Positions 54,179 through 64,000 of a stretch of 64,000 nt of DNA are shown here, piece after piece. Positions within the stretch are counted from its first letter, which is position 1, and each line of letters starts with the position of its first letter. The notes under the pieces are model-generated. The model was not told where the DNA came from. It saw only the letters and a list, made by a program, of their open reading frames with translations, and searched no databases. The stretch comes from Unio delphinus. Taxonomy: Eukaryota > Mollusca > Bivalvia > Unionida > Unionidae. The stretch is taken from NCBI GenBank assembly GCA_029339505.1, contig JAQISU010001239.1:11297501-11361500 (forward strand), written 5' to 3'. Position numbers and translations under genes: made by a program.

Positions 54179-54982
54179 GTAAGGTTTCATTTTGCTAGCA
54201 TTAGGATGATGCTTATATTTTGTTAGGTAGAATGTGAATCAGATGGTGTTTTTGTTTAATTTAGATGAATGTGAGTGAGATGGTGCTTATGTTACAGATG
54301 GTAGAATAGAAACGAAATGGTGGTTATGTTACAGTTGGTAGAATAGAAATGAGATGGTGGTTATGTTACAACTTGTAAAATAGAAATGTTAAAGATGGTC
54401 TCAAGAAGACTAGTAAAAATGATCTTGTTTGCTATTTTTCCATGTTGATAAAATTTGACTCTTTCAGACCTGTTATGAAAAAGAATACATAAATAGAGGA
54501 CATTAGGGTTATATATTCTCAGCCGATATTTTATTTTATATAAAGATGTTTCTAATTTATTTTGAAACTTTTATTTTAAAAAATTCATTGATAAGTAAAT
54601 AAAAAAATACCATTAAGCTGCTATTTTTCACTGTTTACCATATATACTTATTTATAGGTATGTCCAAATGCAAACTATAGAGACACATATCTGCTATTGC
54701 ATACTGCTTTGGCAGATCAGAGTCCATGAGTTGCTGGTGTATTATGTAAGATTTAGTCAAGATCAGTATTCTTTGCAGTTGGAACTTACAAGCAAATATG
54801 TAGGATAATAATGTTTTATGGTTGCTACAAACAACAATTTAAAGAACAACAGTCATCCTTCTGCTTAAACTCTTCCTCAATCTTCTAATTTAAGTACTGA
54901 AACAAATTTAGGTTTTACAAAAGCACAAAATTGATATCCAGATAAATACATGAATAGACAGCATATCTGCTTTTATTTTCAG
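54179..54982. other. intron 13
   Basis: At 54240-54385 a ~40-bp motif (GAGATGGTG.TTATGTTACA, GGTAGAATAGAAA) repeats three to four times. Foldback copy D is at 54650-54797. Confidence 0.65.
54650..54797. repeat. foldback/MITE-like repeat, copy D
   Basis: The left arm TATAGGTATGTCCAAATGCA and right arm TGCAGTTGGAACTTACAAGC are imperfect inverted copies. The core has GGCAGATCAGAGTCCATGAG, parallel to copy A. Confidence 0.5.
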
Positions 54983-55194
54983 AGGATCCTTCAGATCCTG
55001 ACCCTTTTGGAATGTTTTCATATCCTCGACTGTGTATCATTCAGCAGGACAACCATAATCAGGCTGCATTCTACCCTCCTGTTCAGCAACCCAGACTACT
55101 GCATTACTCCTTTACTGAAGATGCCATTATCAAGTTTGCCCATGATTTCCTAGATGATCCTCAGTCAGAGTTGATCGAAACAGATCATTTTTAA
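54983..55194 (+). CDS. exon 14, terminal exon with stop
   Basis: The acceptor is TTTATTTTCAG; the exon ends in TAA at 55192-55194. It reads (K)-D-P-S-D-P-D-P-F-G-M-F-S-Y-P-R-L-C-I-I, where Y-P-R-L-C-I-I is a cis-proline-plus-strand motif, then Y-S-F-T-E-D-A-I-I-K-F-A-H-D-F-L, the final helix of a thioredoxin fold. The tail is S-E-L-I-E-T-D-H-F. No KDEL-like retention signal and no membrane segment are visible here. Confidence 0.88.
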
Positions 55195-55223
55195 AAATTA
55201 TTACTTGTGCTGTCTTATCTTGT

Positions 55224-55846
55224 TTAACTCATTAACCCCTGGCGCCACATTTACGTGTCAGTAGGTAGTAGCCTACATCCGATCTCTGTAGTGTCAAGGT
55301 CATGTATGATACACTAATGTGGGTGGTGTTTTAGAAAGGTAGACTGATGTCGCTCTACAATGATACCAAATAATCTGGACGTTTTAGTTGCAGTACAAAA
55401 CATAGAGGGAAAACCAAATTTTTCGGACTCGATTTATTCAACCCAAAGTTTGCCAGTGGTCAGAGTCCGATTTTACGATTTTAGACCTTTTATCCTTAGA
55501 TCTAAGGAAGACCAGTTTGAACTGCACACAGACAGGTGAACCTTTGCAAAAAGTAGGATATGATGGCCATTTAGAATAAAGAGTGGTCTCAATATGAAAA
55601 TGAAGGGTCTCTTGAGTAATTTTTGCCTTTCTACTCATGCACGAGCAAAATAGCCAATGAAACTGATGTTTCTAACACAATTAGGCATTAGTTTAACAAG
55701 AAATCTCAGTGAAGTTGATGTATTAGTTTTTTTGAAGAAATAACTGCCAAATGTGTTTCCTACTTGCATTTCATTCAAAGACGATGAAAACCTCCAGACG
55801 ATGAAAATCTCCAGACGATGAAAATCTCCAGGGTTTAATGAGTTAA
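55224..55846. mobile_element. MITE, 623 bp, flanked by TTAA
   Basis: The left end TTAACTCATTAACCCCTGG and the right end (reverse complement TTAACTCATTAAACCCTGG) form near-perfect terminal inverted repeats. TTAA at both edges fits a piggyBac-type target, though it could belong to the TIR itself. A 17-bp unit (CCAGACGATGAAAATCT) repeats about three times just inside the right end. No transposase. It begins 30 bp after the host stop codon, so it may lie in the 3' UTR. Confidence 0.65.
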
Positions 55847-58800
55847 CAGCCTCTATTTTAACATACTTGTATTTCTGTTACTGAGTCAACAGAGTGAGGT
55901 TAATTAACTCAATGTCCTTTAGGTTAAGTGAGTATATGTCATGGTTGTATTGACCAGTGTGTGTCTTCCAATGTACATCAGATCACAATTGTTAATTTTA
56001 ACTTTTTCTCCATAACCTTTCGACTGGGATTTTAGAACAATGTCCTGTCTGACTTTTTTAAATAATGCTATTCCACCATCAAATATATCTGCTTTTATTT
56101 TAAAAGCAAAAGTCATTTTAATTACATCATCTCAAAAACCATTCAATATTATTTAACCAAATTTAATTAACATCTAACAAGCTTGTTTAAATGATCTGCC
56201 GAAAACATTTGATTGAAAATTTAAATAAAAATAAGTGGAAGTACAGCTGACCCCTAATTTATGCAATACTGGTAGTTGTTGTCCTATGCAAATGGCACAA
56301 CTCTAAACTTGTTTTTTTCAATGCCATTAATTTTCACTGAAAAATAAATAATTGAACTAACTTGAATGCTGTTAATTTTAGGTTGGTAATTTTATTAATT
56401 TAGCCCTCACTAAAAAAAAACAAATTTAAAAAAATTCACATGAGATAATATTAACACAAAATTCATGCAAGTCAAAATTTGCATAAGTCAGCAGATATAT
56501 ATACCTCTAAATTACTTTATTTCAAAAACTATTAAACAGAATTTGACTGAGTATAATAAAGGCCTGATACATTTTAGTTATTAGGTTAGTGCATACAAGA
56601 TAAGTGATCTTGGATCAATAAAATCACAATAAATCTTTTGAAAATGTTTTACCTTTATATTTGTGAGGCTTTTTGGACAAGAGTAAAATTTACATGAAAA
56701 TTGAATGAATGGTATTTGACATGTCCATATTACCTGGGTTTTTTTATTAAAAAAAACCTAGGTGTTTTAACTATTAATTACCCATTCTACCTTCAATCAG
56801 GAAATCTTCCTTTATACTGTTGTCTGGGGATGCCCTTTATAGTTGGATGCATTTGTCAAGCCTGACAATATATCATTTGGTGTCTTTGTAAGAAATTTCA
56901 GGATTCTCTGGTTTATTGCTTCAAAACGGATGACAATAGTTTGGGTCAAGGTCATTTTGAATGAACAACATCCAACACTGAACAGCTGGTTGTAGATAAG
57001 TACGGCTTGACGGTTTGTCTTATTTATGAACTTGGCACCAGGAATACTTTATTTCTTTTGTTTGTTTCCAAAGAGCAGCTTAAGTGACATTGAAAAAGAA
57101 CAAAATTATAATGTACAGTGTACTGTGTACTTCTAATTGTGTCTGAAAAATGTCTAAACTAACATTGTATGTGTCTTTAAAGATTAAAACACTGTGATAT
57201 AATGTAAGTCTATTTATACAGGATTAATTGCATTGCTTCATTTTGATATAAAGAGTTTTGACAACTGCTTGACAACATATGATTTATTGGAATGAATATA
57301 ATTTTTATTTCATTTTATTTTTATATTTTGCATATACATGTATTTTGGTGGATAAAAAAGCAGCAGTATTCAAAATATAAAGATGTTGAACATCAATGAC
57401 GTGTAGGATTCACTTGTTAAACTAATAGTGGTTTGGTTTTATTTGTTTTTATGGCACAGGAAGACAAGTAGGTTAATTAGTGCTATAGCAGTTTGAGTAA
57501 AGTACCATACCTAAAGATACACAATGGTAGCCAACCTGCGGCATACCCATTTGTAGCATTGGAATCCATGCCCTTGGGTTCTAGTAATCTTTTATTTCTT
57601 AAAATACAGTCAATTTTCCTTACACTGCAAGACACTTTGGCCAATTTATGGAGGTAACTGGTAGCCAAAGAACATATTTATCGGACCAAATTAAGTTGCC
57701 ATTCTGCAGAAGGAGTTCTCTTGATAAAACAAGTCTGGTTTAGAAATGTTTCACTGTACATATAAATAAATGAATGTTATGTTTGCTAATTCTTTGTTGC
57801 TAAATGGACCAAGTGTGTATGGAAAAGTTTTAACTCTGTAAATTTGCAAGGTTAATTCTGTGATCTGTGAGTATCAAGAAATTGTTCATTCAGACAGGCT
57901 AAGCGTAGTCAAAGGTGATGTAAACACCACCATATACAGGATGCCTGTTCATAAAGAAAATTACATCCTTTAATTGAATAGCGTATATAACCTCTATATA
58001 CAGAACACCTATTTATACATAAAATTACATCCTTTAATACAGTCATTACATCCTCTAATTCAGTTTAATAGCATATTTCACCTCCATAAACAGGATGCCT
58101 GTTTCTTAAGAACAACATATACTACTTTCGTATCCAAAATACCAGCTCATTAAAACCGTATTATACACTTTGCCTCAATGTAATAGTACATACTGCCTCC
58201 ATATACAAGATACCTGCTCATAAAGGACAGAATGATGTAGTTCCTTAAATATATTTTATAGATGGGGTTATTTCAGCATCTAATTTATGCCCATATAATA
58301 ATAAAAAATGGAGAAAAAAATATAACAATTTAAACATTTCCAGTATTTTCTCTGTAGTTACCTGAGAGATTTTCTTTCAAACACTAACATGGATTGAAAG
58401 CATTTTGCTTAAAACCATACACTTATGCAATTTTACTTTGAATAAGAAGAAAATTGTTGTAAAATAATATTATTACAAATATATCAGACTCTTTAAGTTT
58501 ATTTTTTTAAAATTGGAAGATTTCAGCTTCTTGTAAATTGAGACAATCTGTTAGGATAGAGCAATTTTTGAGTTGCTGTACATGTGATTGCATTAGGTCC
58601 AACAAAGTCACAGAGATACTTAAAAGTGTAGGAAAATGTCTACTAGGCTGATTTGAATGTTAATTCCAATCTGATACATAACCATGTTAAGGCAGGTCAT
58701 ACATTTCTAAACATTTATATTTGCTGTTGTTCTGAGTATTTTTTAAAATTTTGCTGCTATAATTTTTTGTTTTAAAAATTTTTTCTTTTTATGATTCAAA

Positions 58801-59044
58801 GATAGAAAAGTGGTCAGTTGGACATAATGATGTAAAAACATTGCATAATAATGTATTAGTCATGTATTGTACTTTAAATATTTAACAAATACAATCATCC
58901 ATAAATTAATATAGGCTTGATGTCAATACTCATTTTAATTTTTGGATTTTATAATTTTTTTTACTATTAGCATATCTTACATTTTTCCACATTTAGTATT
59001 ACATGTAGTTCTTTCAAGCTTCATGTGTACAATATAAATATTTC
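55847..59044. other. downstream DNA, no gene recognised
   Basis: This AT-rich stretch may include host 3' UTR. A loose repeat near 57900-58220 (CAGGATGCCTGTTCATAAAG, TACATCCTTTAATTGAATAG) recurs about five times. No conserved coding segment was identified. Confidence 0.5.
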
Positions 59045-59410
59045 TCTTGTGGTCTGTATTTACCATCATGAATCTTAATCCAGACCTCCAACTTTGCTTT
59101 TCCCATGGGGAGTGTATATATCATCAAGAATCTAAATATTAAGACCCTACAAGTTTGCCTTTCCTTGGGGTCTGTATTTACCATCATGAATCTAAATCCA
59201 GACCTCCAATTTTGTGTTTTGTTTGGGATCTGTATATATCATCAAGAATCTAAATCCAGACCCTCCAAGTTTGTCCAGACCCTCCAAGTTTGCCTCTCCC
59301 TTTGGGGTCTATATACCATCAAGAATCAAAATATTAAGACCCAACAAGTTTGCCTTTCCTTAAGGTACTTTATTTACCATCTAAATCTAAATATTAAGAC
59401 CTTTCACTTT
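59045..59410. repeat. ~58-bp degenerate tandem repeat, ~6 copies
   Basis: The unit has GGTCTGTATTTACCATCATG, AATCTAAATCCAGACC and CAAGTTTGCCTTTCCT; copies vary in length (55-62 bp), and one CCAGACCCTCCAAGTTTG piece is doubled near 59265. Confidence 0.8.
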
Positions 59411-60100
59411 TCTTGACAGCAGATTTTTAAAATTTGTAATTTCAATAGTACATGAAATTTCCAGTCACTGGGCCTCTTTTTTCTAAGTTCATGGAAGAAA
59501 TTTTTTTAAAGTTGAAATGTAAAAAAACCTATTGTACAGGAAACAGGTACAATAGGTGACTGTCAGGCCTTGAAATTGTTTAAATTTACACAAATTACAG
59601 AATTCCACTGGCCCTCCCTGCTTTTAAAAGAAAAGATTGATTCTTCTATTTGCTGAGCTTCTTATTTTGCCAGGGAATCACAGTTTTGTTGCCGTATGTA
59701 AATACCGGTACTTTTTAGTTGAGATGAGAACTAGTATGCAGAGAGGGCCAAAATAATTTTACTTTTAATGCATACTACATTAAGAACCAGTCTTAATATC
59801 CTTTCCTATGTAAAGGGCATCATATTGTCAGGACTGCAGACATTCAGTTCTGTTTACCATCTCCTTTGTTTTGACATGTACATGTGCATAAAGGGGATTG
59901 TCATTTATACTTTGAAAGATAATACAGTTGAAAACATGTGTCTAACATAACTAGACTGTTTTGAAGACTTATCTCCAATTGCAGCATATCTGCTTGGACA
60001 AAAAAGGAAGCAAAGAAAAACCCAAATCAGTGTACTCGATTTTGCATTAGAATACATCCAGACATTATCTGTAAGAATACATGCATATAGTATCATGTAA
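59411..60100. other. no feature recognised
   Basis: Unique-looking AT-rich DNA; short ORFs only. Confidence 0.5.
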
Positions 60101-60465
60101 GTGCTCTTGATTTGTAATAGATTACAGCCAGACATTATCATAAAAGTATACTTGATTTGTAATAGATTACAGCCAGACATTATCATAAAAGTATACTTGA
60201 TTTGTAATAGATTACAACTAGACACTACCACAAACATATACTTGATTTGTAATAGATTACAACCAGACATTATCATAAAAGTATACTTGATTTGTAATAG
60301 ATTACAACTAGACATTATCATAAAAGTAAACTTGATTGGTAATAGATTACAACTTGACATTACCATAAAAGTATACTTGATTGGTAATTGAATACACCCA
60401 GAAAGTATCAGGTATTTATACTTGATTGGTAATTGAATACACCCAGACAGTATCAGGTAAGTGTT
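60101..60465. repeat. 45-bp minisatellite, 8 copies
   Basis: The unit is GTATACTTGATTTGTAATAG, ATTACAACCAGACATTATCA, TAAAA. The period is a multiple of three and both strands are open across the array; not considered coding. The right end drifts (ATTGGTAATTGAATACACCC). Confidence 0.92.
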
Positions 60466-60559
60466 GCTTTTCTGTAATAGAATCATTGAGATATTGCAAC
60501 CTATTTTAGCTGGAGCTTTGTTAAGAAAAATGTAACATGGTATTAAAATTATACTTTAT

Positions 60560-60750
60560 CATTAATGTATATACTGTACCATGATATAGTAGACTCATGT
60601 ACCATAATACAGTATATTCATGTATCATGGTATAGTAGATTCATTTACCATGATACTGTAGACTTGATGATACAGTAAACTCATTTACCATGATACAATA
60701 TACTTATTTACCATGGTTCAGTATAATTATTTACCATGGTTCAGTATATT
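60560..60750. repeat. ~24-bp tandem repeat, ~8 copies
   Basis: Degenerate copies of ACCATGATACAGTAGACTCATTT. Confidence 0.8.
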
Positions 60751-61299
60751 TGTTGCATTACATATCTTGACAATGTACCATCTGTTTATTTTTATGTGAA
60801 CAAATAAGATATTTTTGTCTTACTATATTTTTTTTCTCGCTTGTGATATTGTGTATATAGTAGTGTGATGGGTGGCAAAACAATATATTTTGTCTTACCA
60901 TCCCAGAATAAATATTGACAGTGTGTATTGCTATATTGCTTTGTGTATTGTAATTTGTAATTGACCTGTTTAAACTTATGTCAGTTTCATTTCATTTGAA
61001 ATAGAATGAGTTAAAATAGTTCTTTATATAATTATATTAATTTGTTCACAGCATATGTCAAATGTAATTGACATATACTGCACATTAGGTGCAATTTGTA
61101 TTACATGTATTGGTATTGGATATTTGTAATGCTAATAGGTAGATATATATAGTGGGCTAGTGGTGTTGAGTTAATTAGCTTTCCTTACTGCGGGTCAGTG
61201 ATTGATTTCAGAGCATTCTACAATCATCGTATTATTGTTTTGAAGAGACTGGATCTCGTAAATTGGTCCAATTTTTTATTTTTGGGTTTTATAATAATA
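60751..61299. other. no feature recognised
   Basis: AT-rich spacer between two tandem arrays. Confidence 0.5.
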
Positions 61300-61738
61300 A
61301 CTATATATCCAGGTACTTGAATCCTTGTCTCTGTGTACTTGAAGTCCATATAAAGTTAAATATATATATATTCAGGTACTCAAATCTTCTTCTTTTTGTA
61401 CTTGAAGTCCATATATGGTTAGATGTATATATCCAGGTACTTGAATCATCATGTTTTTGTACTTGAAGTCCATATATATATGGTTAAATGCTTATATCCG
61501 GGTTCTTGAGTCATCTTCTCTTTGTACTTGAAGTCCATATATGGTTAAATGCTTATATCCAGGTTCTTGAGTCATCATCTCTTTGTACTTGAAGTCCATA
61601 TACGGTTAGATGTATATATCCAGGTACTTAAAGCATCATTCTTTTGTACTTGAAGTTCTTATATGGTTAGATGAGTATTATCCAGGTTATTGAATCATCA
61701 TGTTTATTATGTACTTGAAGTCCATATATGGTTAGATA
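61300..61738. repeat. ~61-bp tandem repeat, 7 copies
   Basis: The unit is TATATCCAGGTACTTGAATC, ATC.TCTTTTTGTACTTGAAG, TCCATATATGGTTAGATG; copies differ by small indels in the AT part. Confidence 0.92.
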
Positions 61739-62098
61739 ACTGTTTTACTTCACGAGTTTCTTTTGCTTCTGCAACAATCATAAAAACTGTTTGAGGTACA
61801 GAAATGACCAATGGTACACTTATAATTTCAGTTTGATGGCATCTCATGCATCGCAATCAGGATCATCAATGTCACTGATAAATTATTTTATTTCATGTCT
61901 GTATTTTCCTCTAATGCCTTTTGAGATACAGTAATAAAACTTGGATGTCTGCCTTGACCTTTACAGCTGTCTGAGAGATCAAGGTCAAACTTTAGTATTG
62001 TGTACTTTTATTGACTTCGTCTGTGTCGATAGAGACAAAAGTTATCACATTATTTGCATATTCATACTTAGTTTTATCAATTCTGATGTTTTTATTTG

Positions 62099-62233
<135 letters not shown>

Positions 62234-62239
62234 CCACAA

Positions 62240-62565
62240 ACATATTAAACATTTGAGAGACTCCTTCATATGAAAGTGATGTTTCATCAAAGTGGTTAGT
62301 CATATAGTCTTCAGTATAAATGATCCATTAAGGTGGGAAGTCTTGTAACCTTCAGCAACGTCTCCAGTTAAGATGGTTAGTGAAATAACTTTCAACAAAG
62401 TGCCCTCTCGAAATGCTAAGTCTAATAGCCTTGAAGAAAGTCATCTCTCTCTAGGTTATAATATTTACAGCCTTGAACAAAATGTCCACTTCAGGTCTTA
62501 ATTATATGGGTTGTAATTCTTAAAGCCTTCAAAGGAGTGTCCTCTCCAGGTAGTAAGTCAAAGTA
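62240..62565. repeat. ~56-bp degenerate tandem repeat, ~6 copies
   Basis: The recurring phrase is TAGCCTTCAACAAAGTGTCC, TCTCCAGGT...AAGT; copies are strongly diverged. Confidence 0.6.
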
Positions 62566-63040
62566 TAGTGTTGAGGTATTCTGAATAGATGACAGCAAGA
62601 TGAAAACATTGCATGTTATGGAGGGTGTTATAGATACATTTTGTCAGGAAGCATCTGTTCATGCTAACATCTTTATCAGTCTTTGTAAAACAACGTAACA
62701 ATAAAATCTTCACGAAATAATTTTGTTTTCTTTTCTCTGCAGATTAAAACAGGTTTATTCGTAGTATTAGTGGCATGGGGGCGGGGGCTTTTGCATGTAA
62801 TTTGATTACAAAATGGTTTATCATTTTATTCTACATACAAAACAGTTTTAATTTTGTCCTCTCCCATTTTCATTGATAACGTATCACATGATTGAATAGT
62901 TTTCAGTTCACCTGTCCCAAGGCCAGTTGAGATTATAATATGCTTTTGTGTCCATTGTCCATCATCCATCTGTCTTATGAGGTGAGTTATGAGTGGCATC
63001 CATTCATAACCATGAGCTGGTAATGTATCAGATTGGCTGA
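62566..63040. other. no feature recognised
   Basis: Unassigned spacer between two tandem arrays. Confidence 0.5.
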
Positions 63041-63044
63041 TCTT

Positions 63045-63697
63045 CTGAATACCCTAAAGGCAATATTCTGACTGGTATGTAAGCTTTTGAACACCCTAAA
63101 GGCTATATTCTGACTAGTATGTAAGCTTTTAAACACCCTAAAGGCAATATTCTGACTAGTATGTAAGCTTTTGAACACCCTAAAGGCCATATTCTGACTG
63201 GTATGTAAGCTTTTAAACAACCTAAAGGCTATATTCTGACTAGTATGTAAGCTTTTGAACACCCTAAAGGCTATATTCTGACTAGTATGTAAGCTTTTGA
63301 ACATCCTAAAGGTCATATTCTGACTAGTATGTAAGCTTTTGAACACCCTAAAGGCTATATTCTGACTAGTTTTGAACACCATAAAGGCTATATTCTGACT
63401 AGTATGTCAGCTTTTGAACACCCTAAAGGCTATATTCTGACTAGTTTTGAACACCCTAAAGGCTATATTCTGACTAGTATGTAAGCTTTTGAACACCCTA
63501 AAGGCTATATTCTGACTAGTATGTAAGCTTTTGAACATCCTAAAGGCTATATTCTGACTGGTATGTAAGCTTTTAAACACCTTAAAGGCTATATTCTGAC
63601 TGGTATGTAAGCTTTTAAACACCCTAAAGGCTATATTCTGACTGGTATGTAAGCTTTTAAACACCCTAAAGGCTATATTCTGACTGGTATGTAAGGT
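63045..63697. repeat. 42-bp minisatellite, ~16 copies
   Basis: The unit is CTGACTAGTATGTAAGCTTT, TGAACACCCTAAAGGCTATA, TT. Two copies (near 63370 and 63445) lack TATGTAAGC and are shorter. The right part uses CTGACTGG and TTTTAAACAC, the left and middle mostly CTGACTAG and TTTTGAACAC, so variants are regionally grouped. Open on the minus strand because 42 is a multiple of three. Confidence 0.95.
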
Positions 63698-63752
63698 TTT
63701 ATCAAGATCTAGGATGAATTAGATTATAAGGGACACTCACACCTGTATATGT

Positions 63753-64000
63753 GGTGGTCTTGCATCTGATTGGCTGATTTTGTGTAGGCTAGATGAGGTG
63801 GTCTTGCATCTGATTGGCTGATTTTGTGTAGGCTAGATGAGGTGGTCTTGCATCTGATTGGCTGATTTTGTGTAGGCTAGAGGTATTATTACCAGTAATA
63901 TTTGCTATGTACACTCCAATATCTCACATGAGGTTGTTACGAGTCACATTCCCATATATTAATGAGGTGATCTTGCATCTGATTGGCTGATTGCCTTGCT
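63753..64000. repeat. 44-bp tandem repeat, 3 copies plus partial at window end
   Basis: The unit is GGTGGTCTTGCATCTGATTG, GCTGATTTTGTGTAGGCTAG, ATGA at 63753, 63797 and 63841. After a 90-bp gap a further partial copy (TGATCTTGCATCTGATTGGC) starts near 63968 and is cut by the window edge. Confidence 0.9.

Larger units (their letters stand above)
7017..55194 (+). other. gene span: multi-thioredoxin-fold protein (14 visible exons)
   Basis: Fourteen exons with AG/GT borders join without a frame break into 660 residues plus TAA. Numbering from the first visible residue: thioredoxin-like fold 1 spans about 1-130, with W26-A-P-Q where Cys-x-x-Cys would sit and a cis-proline-type K-V-P80. A lysine-rich linker lies at 171-187. 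Fold 2 (about 195-335) has C251-R-S-C254 and the cis-proline loop K-G-F-P297. A mixed region (336-480) follows, then a degenerate third fold (about 480-655). These traits fit ER-type PDI/TXNDC proteins that help oxidise or hold folding clients; TXNDC11 and TXNDC16 are the obvious comparators, but I could not settle orthology. The N-terminus is missing, so length and signal peptide are unknown. The C-terminus reads ...E-T-D-H-F, not a KDEL-type signal. Confidence 0.8.

Overview
The window reads as animal nuclear DNA, most likely from a mollusc and probably a bivalve. It is AT-rich and has long introns with GT/AG junctions. It carries two tRNA-derived SINEs (the body of the one at 75-378 resembles a mollusc SINE family I know), two wrecked LINEs, and an unusually high number of minisatellites. 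The species is inference; nothing in the sequence names it.

The only host gene I can support lies on the + strand. Fourteen exons between 7017 and 55194 join in consistent phase into 660 codons plus a stop. They encode a protein with several thioredoxin-fold regions (PDI/TXNDC type). The first fold has an active-site region without cysteines (W-A-P-Q), the second has a C-R-S-C motif, and the third is degenerate and C-terminal. The start codon and any signal peptide are not visible and must lie in upstream exons, left of 7017 or outside the window.

The standout feature sits in intron 10, in the same orientation as the gene: 14.3 kb of Ty3/gypsy-type LTR retrotransposon arranged LTR-internal-LTR-internal-LTR (32832-47118). 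One exact 5-bp target duplication (GTCAA) flanks the whole block. Both internal regions have an intact 1464-codon ORF differing by four residues. In each, integrase precedes reverse transcriptase and RNase H (Gag-PR-INT-RT-RH), the order that marks the Gmr1-like lineage and is swapped relative to ordinary Ty3/gypsy elements. A tRNA-Leu-type primer binding site, polypurine tract, TATA box and poly(A) signal are all present, and the LTRs are almost identical. The block therefore looks young and possibly active.

Layout: 75-378 SINE; 379-4557 satellite with a LINE fragment embedded; 4558-7016 foldback copy and 30-bp minisatellite; 7017-31710 exons 1-10, with introns holding minisatellites, a TIR element (14978-16523), a LINE (17890-19787), a SINE (20521-20773) and a decayed element with long inverted repeats (27536-29812); 31711-47812 intron 10 with the retrotransposon block; 47813-55194 exons 11-14; 55195-64000 downstream DNA with a TTAA-flanked MITE and six or more further minisatellites. 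A 150-200 bp foldback family recurs about four times and may be a local MITE family.
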